From the NCBI GenBank assembly GCA_039654915.1, contig CM077594.1, positions 48,003,001 through 48,067,000 on the forward strand: a stretch of 64,000 nt of DNA. Reading direction: 5' to 3'. Under the pieces are notes generated by a model. The model saw only the letters and a list, made by a program, of their open reading frames with translations, was not told where the DNA came from and did not search any database. Position 1 is the first letter of the stretch; each line of letters begins with the position of its first letter. Positions 58,101 to 64,000 of this stretch are shown here, piece after piece. The stretch comes from Aquilaria yunnanensis (taxonomy: Eukaryota > Streptophyta > Magnoliopsida > Malvales > Thymelaeaceae). A program made the position numbers and the translations under genes.

Positions 58101-59132
58101 GAGAACATAAGTCCCTACGGCTAAGGCAGCAACCCTTGCTCCATTTCCAAAACGTAGGTCCACTTCACCTCTGGCCAATCTTCTACTTCTACTTAGATCC
58201 TGCACATTTGCACAAATGTGAGATCCACATCCAGTATCCAATACCCAAGATGAGGAAGTAGAAAAGTTAGCCTCTATAACAAAAATACCTGAAGTGGAAG
58301 TCTTACTTCCCTTTTCCTTAGCAAGTTCTTCAAGATAGAGCTTACAGTTGCGCTTCCAGTGTCCAGGTTGCTTACAATGGAAGCACTCCCCTTCCTTTGC
58401 CACACCACCTTTTGGTTTCAGTGCAGCTGAAGAAGAACTAGCATTGGACTTTCCATTAGCTTTATCCTTCTTCTTGTTGGCTTTTCCTTTTCCCTTGCCC
58501 TTTTGAACCATCAAAATGGGCTTAGCCTTCTTAAGGTTTTGCTCAGCAGTTCTCAACATGTTGAGCAATTCAGGGAGGGACTTGTCAAGGTCATTCATGT
58601 TATAGTTCATGACGAACTGACTGTAGCTTTCAGGCAACGATTGCAAGACTACATCAATAGCCAACTCTTTCTGAAGAGCAAATCCCAAATTCTCAAGATT
58701 CTCAATGTACCCAATCATCTTGAGCACATGAGGACCCACAGGACTTCCCTCAGACATCTTGCACTGAAACAATGCCTTAGAGGTCTCAAACCTCTCATGC
58801 CTAGCTTGCTCTTGGAAAAGCATTTTGAGATGTTCGATCATATCGAACGCCCCCATGTTCTCATGTTGCTTCTGAAGCTCAGATTCCATGGTAATCAGCA
58901 TGAGGCATGCAACATCCAAAGAATCATCAGAATGCCTCTTGTGAGCATCCCTTTCAGCTCTTGGAGCAGTGGCAGCAGGCTCATTCGGAATGGGCTGCTC
59001 TAGGACATATGCCTTTCTCTCTTGTTTGAGGACTATCCTCAAGTTTCGGTACCATTTGAGAAAGTTGGTCCCATTCAGTTTTTCCTTCTCAAGGATCGAT
59101 CACAACGAAAGTGTCGATGTGTTTTGTGCCAT
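55161..59132 (-). pseudogene. D5 copia gag-pol polyprotein, one early stop
   Basis: One frame of about 1323 codons from ATG 59132 to stop 55161-55163, broken only by TGA at 59100-59102 (codon 11, probably CGA to TGA). After it, an ATG at 59042 opens 1293 uninterrupted codons. Counting from there: gag (1-210), CCHC knuckle CFHCKQPGHWKRNC (about 219), protease WVLDTGCGSH (about 265), pre-integrase LWHCRLGHI (about 405), integrase Asp/Asp/Glu in HSDVCGP, LRSDRGREY and SERRNRT (460-570), RT with YVDDILL (about 957), and RNase H YTDASFQSD (about 1127). Domain order PR-IN-RT-RH is diagnostic of copia; the sublineage looks Tork/Angela-like, a tentative call. Internal initiation at 59042 would lose only 30 residues of gag. 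Confidence 0.94.
55167..55180 (-). other. D5 polypurine tract (coding)
   Basis: Minus strand GCAAGTGGGAGAT abuts the LTR, a typical copia tract; it encodes the final QVGD of pol. Confidence 0.88.
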
Positions 59133-60362
59133 GGTAATCTACAACAGTAAATATGCAGTGTAAGAGTCATGTATTTTAATTCATTTAATAAGGACTTTTA
59201 TTAAACGATACTCCCACTATTTTCCGGAAAATAATAACCCTCGATATTATTTCGGAACACCTCGGCGCTAAGGTATTCTAGTGGGCCAAGATCCATATTT
59301 GACCACAACCTGAGTCAGCTTTGGCTTTTCTCTCAAGTTACAGCTATTTAGGTAGGCAACTCCTTGCCAATTGCATCTTATGCAACTCTTGGATAGTTGG
59401 GTGAACAACACTTGTCCAAGCTCATCTCATGAACTTAAGCCCAACTCTATGCCTCTAAGTCCCTAATCCTATTAGGGTGACTTAGTTAAGTCGAACCCAA
59501 AGTTAGCAGTTTGGATATCACTATTATCCCATCGCGCCTTACCAAGATGAACATAGGTGCTTTGCTTTGGCAAACCCACCTAATGTTGATCAAAGTCTTG
59601 ACGAGTGCCAACATTTGGAAGGCATCACATTTAATGACTTAATATTTGTTTGAGGGATTTTATCTTTTGATCTCACCAATTTGTTATCTCCGGTTGTTTT
59701 ATACATGCATCACATACAAATATAAAACATGCATCTCATGCTTACAAGAAATAAACGTGACATGGTTATAGCCCAAACTATGCGATATTCTCAGGCCAAT
59801 GAGAATATCATAAAAGCCTAAGAAAAGAAAAGAGTCTTCACAAGCTCCTTCTCTTCCTTTCTTGGTTGCCCTTTTGTTGTCACCTCCTTGGACATACCTC
59901 CTTGCATGATCCCATAATGCACCATTACATCAATAATAGAAACCTCGAGTTACATTCAAGGGGAGTAAGGTGAGAAGAGAATGTACAATGAGAGTGATAA
60001 GAAAAGGCACGACTTGCAGGCCGTATTTACAAGTACAACCAATCAAGGGCTATAACCATGGACCATGCTTCAAACACCAATTAGCATATCATGTCAAATC
60101 TCATTCAACAAAGATGCATGCCAATTTTCGCGTGTTGATTAACCAGGTTTTATTTATGTGGCGATTCGCATACGGCGATCCCGCTAGCCGGTCAGCGGGC
60201 GGTGGTTCATTACGAATTTGTGTCGTTTCTTCATATATCTCATATGTTCATTACGAATTCCGGTTTCATGCATCATGAATCAATCTAATTAATCATGGCC
60301 GAAAACCAATCGAACACATAGCATCATGCGATTCAACACTCAATCCCGATTTAGGGTTTCAC
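59133..60362 (-). other. D5 5' leader
   Basis: About 1.2 kb untranslated between primer site and gag. I see no credible ORF. A GC-rich stretch at 60160-60210 contrasts with its surroundings. Sequence 60210-60360 is shared with D1 3055-3219. Confidence 0.65.
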
Positions 60363-60380
60363 CAGTAGCTCTGATACCAC
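60363..60380 (-). other. D5 primer-binding site
   Basis: Minus strand TGGTATCAGAGCTACTGG, complementary to initiator-Met tRNA, next to the 5' LTR. Confidence 0.93.
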
Positions 60381-61796
60381 TGTTGGATTTCAGGAGCCAA
60401 ACAGCGCAGCGGAATTTAACTGAAACCCTCCAGGATCCAAGTGAAACGGGGTAAACCGGGTGTTCGAAAATTTCATACCTAATTTTCGGTTGAGATCTCT
60501 CTCTCAACTGTAGAGTCGAATCACAAAACCTGAACAGTTGACATGTTCAGGCTCTCTATGGTATCCACACGAGCCTCTCGGGATCACCACGCTTCCACCA
60601 CGTCCCAGCAGATGCGTTTCTCTTGCGCTCGCAGTGCTAGCTTGCGTCCTCCAAGGAATTGCAAGAGAAGAGTGTAGCTGTCCTTTTGGGAGGCTAGGGC
60701 AAGGAGACCTGCGAATTTCTCACTTAAAAGTTGTATTTATAGTGAGACTCAACTTCCAGGCCTAATGGGTTTCAAAGCCCTAATCCAATTAGGATTTAAT
60801 TTCGGGCTTAATAATGGCTCAACTCCTTGGCCCATTATTAATACGAAATTAAAGTGAAACCAGAACCCAAATAATTAGCCCATGCACTCTAATGATCCAA
60901 ATAGCTCTATGTGTGCGACCCAATTGGCTCTTGCCATGTTGGCAATGATCATAAATCACATTTATGATCATAAGCAATGAGCGGTGTCTAGCAACACATC
61001 ATTGCTACCCAAGTGACAAGATTGTCGGTGAATCGACTAAACCTTTGTGATCATCACCGATATATGCCATTGTCCCTTTGTCCAAGATATCAAGACTAAG
61101 CACAAGACATGGAATGTGTCACTCTCATATAGCCCAATCTTTGGTTTCTTGATTACCGAGTAGACCAACTTAAACTGACGACATTGATATCATATACCAA
61201 CTCATCGGAGCATGGCCATGCATTTTCTAAGTCTCACTCTATCAAGGGGCCCAAAGATATCACTCTCGTTACATAGGAGGGACAAATCCCATCTTGATCA
61301 TACAAATCCCTCCGCATGATATGTGACATACCCAATGACCTCCTTCAAGTTCACTCAGTTACGAGCAACAAAGGAAAGTATCAAAGTATGTGACTCACAT
61401 GTAGGTAACCTTGCTGATCTTAGGTCGAAGGACTACATATACCATGATCACTATGAGAATCACTTATGACACTCATATAACGATCCATGAAGTGTTCTCA
61501 TGGTAGGTCGGTCCAGTACACAAGTTCTCCAACTTGTACCCATATGTAGACTACATATCTCATATTAGTCTCCACATATGCTAGTCATTATGTATTATTG
61601 CAACTCGCTCCACAATAATACTAGACTAGGGACGTTTAAGAATATCATTATTCTAGGGTTACAATTATGTTTATTACGTTACGCAGAAACAAAACAACAA
61701 ACAAAATTGCTGGATTAATGCCTCAATAAAATATCATGACTCAATGTGCAAAAGTACAATCATCTCATGATTGACCTTTTGGGCACAATACTAACG
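60381..61796 (-). repeat. D5 5' LTR with TATA box
   Basis: Promoter LTR for D5. The minus strand has TATAAATA at 60734-60741, the likely core promoter, conserved in D1, D3 and the 3' LTR. A 104-codon frame on the plus strand recurs in several D LTRs but is probably not a gene. Confidence 0.93.
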
Positions 61797-62433
61797 GCCT
61801 AACCTCAGGAAAATCCAATCGAAGGTGTCCCGTATAAAACAAAAGGATCTTCCTCTGGAAAAGCCCACCTCCCCAATGAAACTCGGGACTCTGAGGGAGT
61901 TCGGACACGTAAAAAGGTCACGTGTGCGTACGACCAGACAGCTTGGGAGTATCTGACATACCGTACTCCTACGGCCCTGACACGCCACCCCCAGACACCC
62001 TCTGACATGACGTTCTTGAGCAACGTAGGCTTTCAGCCGAGCGAATAGTGGTCGGCTAAAAGCCCTCTTCTCTCTTCCCAAGGGTACGAATCATATCTGA
62101 CCGAACACGTGTCATGATCTAGGTAGCCGGTGGCAGGCGGACTTCTTCTGATTACCTCCCTATAAATTCGGGAAGCACCCTAGGTACAAGGGGGGACTCT
62201 CTATTAGACCACCTCTGCTCATTGCTTATGCTTCTCTCCCACCTCCAAAACAATAACTTGGGCATCAGAGACTCTCCCCCGGAAAAACACTCCGTGGATC
62301 TCCTAACCCCTATTTTCTGAGTATTTCAGGTGGACTCCCTCAGTGTGCATCCCCTCTGATGTTTCTCTTCCACCCGAAGTTCTTGTTACCCTCACCATGA
62401 TGTATAGTGGAGATGCCGGTGGGCATCATACAG

Positions 62434-62777
62434 TTAGAAATTTTTTTAAGTACAAAAAGTTTATGGTAAAAATAGACCCACCTAAGAGTTTCACCGAACA
62501 AGGTTCAAGTATGTACTTGTGAAAATCACATATTTCCTCCGACAACGCGTCCACCGAACATGGCTGATAAAAGTAGGCAAAACTTCACCAAGAGAAATTT
62601 GCCAATGATAGCGTTTTGTCGAAGATGATCGATAAAAAGCGCGAAAAATATCTTCCTACGGGCCCTAGACCGAAAGTGGTCAAGATAACCCTTGGAAACA
62701 AAGATTATTTAGGGAGAAACTTGCTGGAGACTTAGCCAAATTTTTGAAGGGAAGATAAATTTTATTAGGAAGCCTTG
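62434..62777. other. B2 spacer between pol and antisense gene
   Basis: AT-rich sequence between converging genes, equivalent to B1 9177-9570 but not obviously alignable by eye. No coding potential seen. Confidence 0.5.
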
Positions 62778-64000
62778 TTACAGGGAGGAGATTACAAGAA
62801 GAATAGCACAAAGAAAAAGACGAAGAAAAAGTAAAGCCTTAGATGCCTGAGGGAGCCCGCCATCATGAGATGCTCCATCCCCTGCATCCTTTGTTACAGC
62901 CTTCGACACTGAAGGAGGAGCAGAGGGCAGGTTTAGATGATCAATCTTTGACCAAGCCCAATGGGGCCCCTCGAGGATGTCCAGAGCAGCCAAGAAGGAT
63001 AAGTCGAGGTCAGGGTACTTTGCCAAGACTTCGCACCGAACAAGATAAAAGTCATCTTGATAAGTGGCCTTGGTAGCTTGATCTGCCTTGTCTTTTTGGA
63101 CGGACAAGTCATCCAGCTCGTTATTCAACTTATCGACCTCCTTCTTGAGCTTCTTCGTCTTCTTCTTCATCTTTGTCTCCTTCTTCAGTGCCTCGACTTC
63201 AGCTTGAAGCTCAGCATTGTCAACAAGGGCCTTCGTCAAGAGAGCAGAGTCTTCCTCCTTCTCCTTTTGACAAGCCTCATTGGCCGAAGTCAGCTCAACA
63301 ACCTTCGTGCCGAGGTCGGACATCTTCTGAGAGAAATCCTTCAAGAGTTCCTCCTTACCCTTCAAGAACTCCTCCCGAAGTTTGGCAACCTCCTCATTGG
63401 CTATTCCGCTCAACTCGGCATTCTTGATGACTGAGTTGGCACAGAACACCTTGGTCTTCTCCAGACGATCATTGGTCCAAGATCAAACCGAAGACTGTTT
63501 TGCTGCCCAAGCTCTGAAATATCCACTATACGCTAAGAGCTGTAGAAAGACGGGGAAAGGACATTTGGTAAAGTTGCACAAGGAAAGCCAAACATTTAGA
63601 AAATTTGGGAGAAAAAATTAAAGGTCTGAAGAGTACCTGGGCAGCTTGGTCGGACATCCTCGCGGCAAAGATCTCCTCGTTCGGGCACTCGTCGGCCACA
63701 GATTTGAAGGTGGCCAGGGTGAGCACGCCCCTCACCATTTGGGGAGCAATTTGCTGGCTATCTTCGGAGAACAAATTCTTATCCTCCGTGAAAAACTAGA
63801 AAGGCTCCCGCGGAACCTTATCCTTCAGGGTATGAGAGTCCCAAAGGGCCCGCCTCCGAGCGTGCTCGACTATCCATGCCAAGGGTGGCAATTCTTCTGT
63901 AAAGTCAAGACGCAGTTCCATCAGTACATTGTCCTTTAGCCATGTATCCATAAGATTGAGAGTGCTAAAAATGTCTAAGTTTATAAAGAAATGGCTAAGG
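62778..64000 (-). pseudogene. B2 antisense additional gene, 3' exons
   Basis: Homologue of the B1 antisense gene, opposite to B2 gag-pol. Minus-strand exons: 63896-63637 and 63539 to the stop near 62778; the rest is off the right edge. The 97-nt intron (63636-63540) has GT-AG ends and sits exactly where B1 has 8406-8492, and the acceptor at 63899-63897 matches B1 8158. The first exon (WIVEHARRRALWDS, PQMVRGVLTLATFKSVAD) has a TAG inside. The last exon encodes a coiled coil (QAEVEALKKETKMKKKTKK) and then the conserved YPDLDLSFLAALDI and WAWSKIDHLNLPSA. TGA near 63487 also interrupts it. Function unknown; preservation of intron positions across two diverged elements supports a real spliced gene in the family ancestor. 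Confidence 0.78.

Larger units (their letters stand above)
53751..61796 (-). mobile_element. Full-length Ty1/copia element D5
   Basis: LTRs 53751-55166 and 60381-61796 (1416 bp each), tRNA-iMet primer site, near-intact gag-pol, purine tract. Flanks GCTTA (53746-53750) and GCCTA (61797-61801) match at four of five bases; the last LTR base is G for A. LTRs differ by a few percent by eye. It supplies the structure that identifies the D1-D4 LTRs. Confidence 0.95.
53446..62428 (+). mobile_element. Solo B-family LTR with nested copia D5
   Basis: TGATAGCTGAAG...GGGCATCA in two parts (53446-53750, 61802-62428; 932 bp) with perfect TACAG duplications (53441-53445, 62429-62433), so it is an independent insertion and not the B2 3' LTR. 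ACACGTGT (62105-62112) and TATAAATT (62161-62168) are present, and an ATG lies 32 nt from its end (62397). Confidence 0.92.
39649..64000 (+). mobile_element. Ty3/gypsy Tat-lineage element B2, right end outside window
   Basis: Plus-strand relative of B1: 5' LTR (39649-40509), primer site, gag and pol (43379-48797, 53334-53422), spacer, then the antisense gene (62778-64000 on the minus strand). Three later insertions interrupt it: C1, C2 and a solo B LTR with D5 inside. Many stops. Left flank CTCTT (39644-39648) should recur after its 3' LTR, outside the window. Confidence 0.9.

Noticed and set aside
60543..60857. Plus-strand frame of about 104 codons repeated in several D LTRs (3382, 30649, 50602, 53913)
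   Set aside because: It is antisense to the element, overlaps another frame of similar length and is shared because the LTR copies are recent; no domain or start context supports a gene.
53446..62428. This B-type LTR as the 3' LTR of B2
   Set aside because: It is flanked by its own perfect TACAG duplication, and B2 interior (antisense gene) continues after it, so it is a separate solo LTR.
1..64000. A1/A2 and B1/B2 similarity as a segmental duplication of the locus
   Set aside because: Each copy has its own termini and target duplications, and the order and orientation of neighbours differ.

Overview
The window looks like nuclear DNA of a flowering plant, probably repeat-rich, low-recombination chromatin. 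The evidence is that nearly every base can be assigned to plant-type LTR retrotransposons: Ty3/gypsy chromoviruses, Ty3/gypsy Tat-lineage elements with a second RNase H and an antisense extra gene, a Ty1/copia family primed by initiator tRNA-Met, and a gag-only non-autonomous element. I found no host gene, rRNA or tRNA gene, or CRISPR array. The species cannot be named from this sequence. Family labels used below are my own: A and C are chromovirus-type gypsy with long LTRs, B is Tat-type gypsy, D is copia, and E is the gag-only element.

Layout, left half. Positions 1-19308 are the 5' part of a minus-strand A element (A1: RT fragment, protease, gag, primer site, 5' LTR). Its LTR was entered by copia D1 (2982-15921, itself internally deleted). 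The D1 LTR was entered by a structurally complete Tat element, B1 (4509-15790, target duplication TTATG). B1 carries a solo B LTR (6285-7160, AGTAC) at a splice acceptor of its antisense gene. A second copia solo LTR, D2, lies at 17283-18695. At 19309 the A1 LTR is cut by B3 (3' LTR plus about 90 bp). B3 is cut at 20147 by the chromovirus C0.

Middle. The C0 3' LTR was entered by a second A element (A2, 21919-39175, TCTCA/TCTCG). The A2 3' LTR contains the gag-only element E (22045-27729, CTTGG on both sides), and its integrase contains copia solo LTR D3 (30487-31902, CCCAT). C0 resumes at 39181-39648.

Right half. C0 integrase is entered at 39649 by a plus-strand Tat element, B2, which runs off the right edge. 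B2 holds C1 (solo LTR 40522-43373, CCATC, sitting in the primer-binding site), C2 (solo LTR in the opposite orientation, 48798-53328, with copia solo LTR D4 inside) and a solo B LTR (53446-62428, TACAG) that contains a full-length copia, D5 (53751-61796). After these the B2 interior continues with the antisense gene on the minus strand.

How the parts work. The gag-pol genes make the capsid, protease, reverse transcriptase, RNase H and integrase used for copy-and-paste transposition. All are damaged to some degree; D5 pol is the best preserved, with one early stop. Element E has only gag and would need pol from elsewhere. The most unusual content is in family B: an intron-containing extra gene, antisense to gag-pol, with a convincing promoter of its own, and a gag reading frame whose ATG lies inside the LTR so that the primer-binding site is translated.
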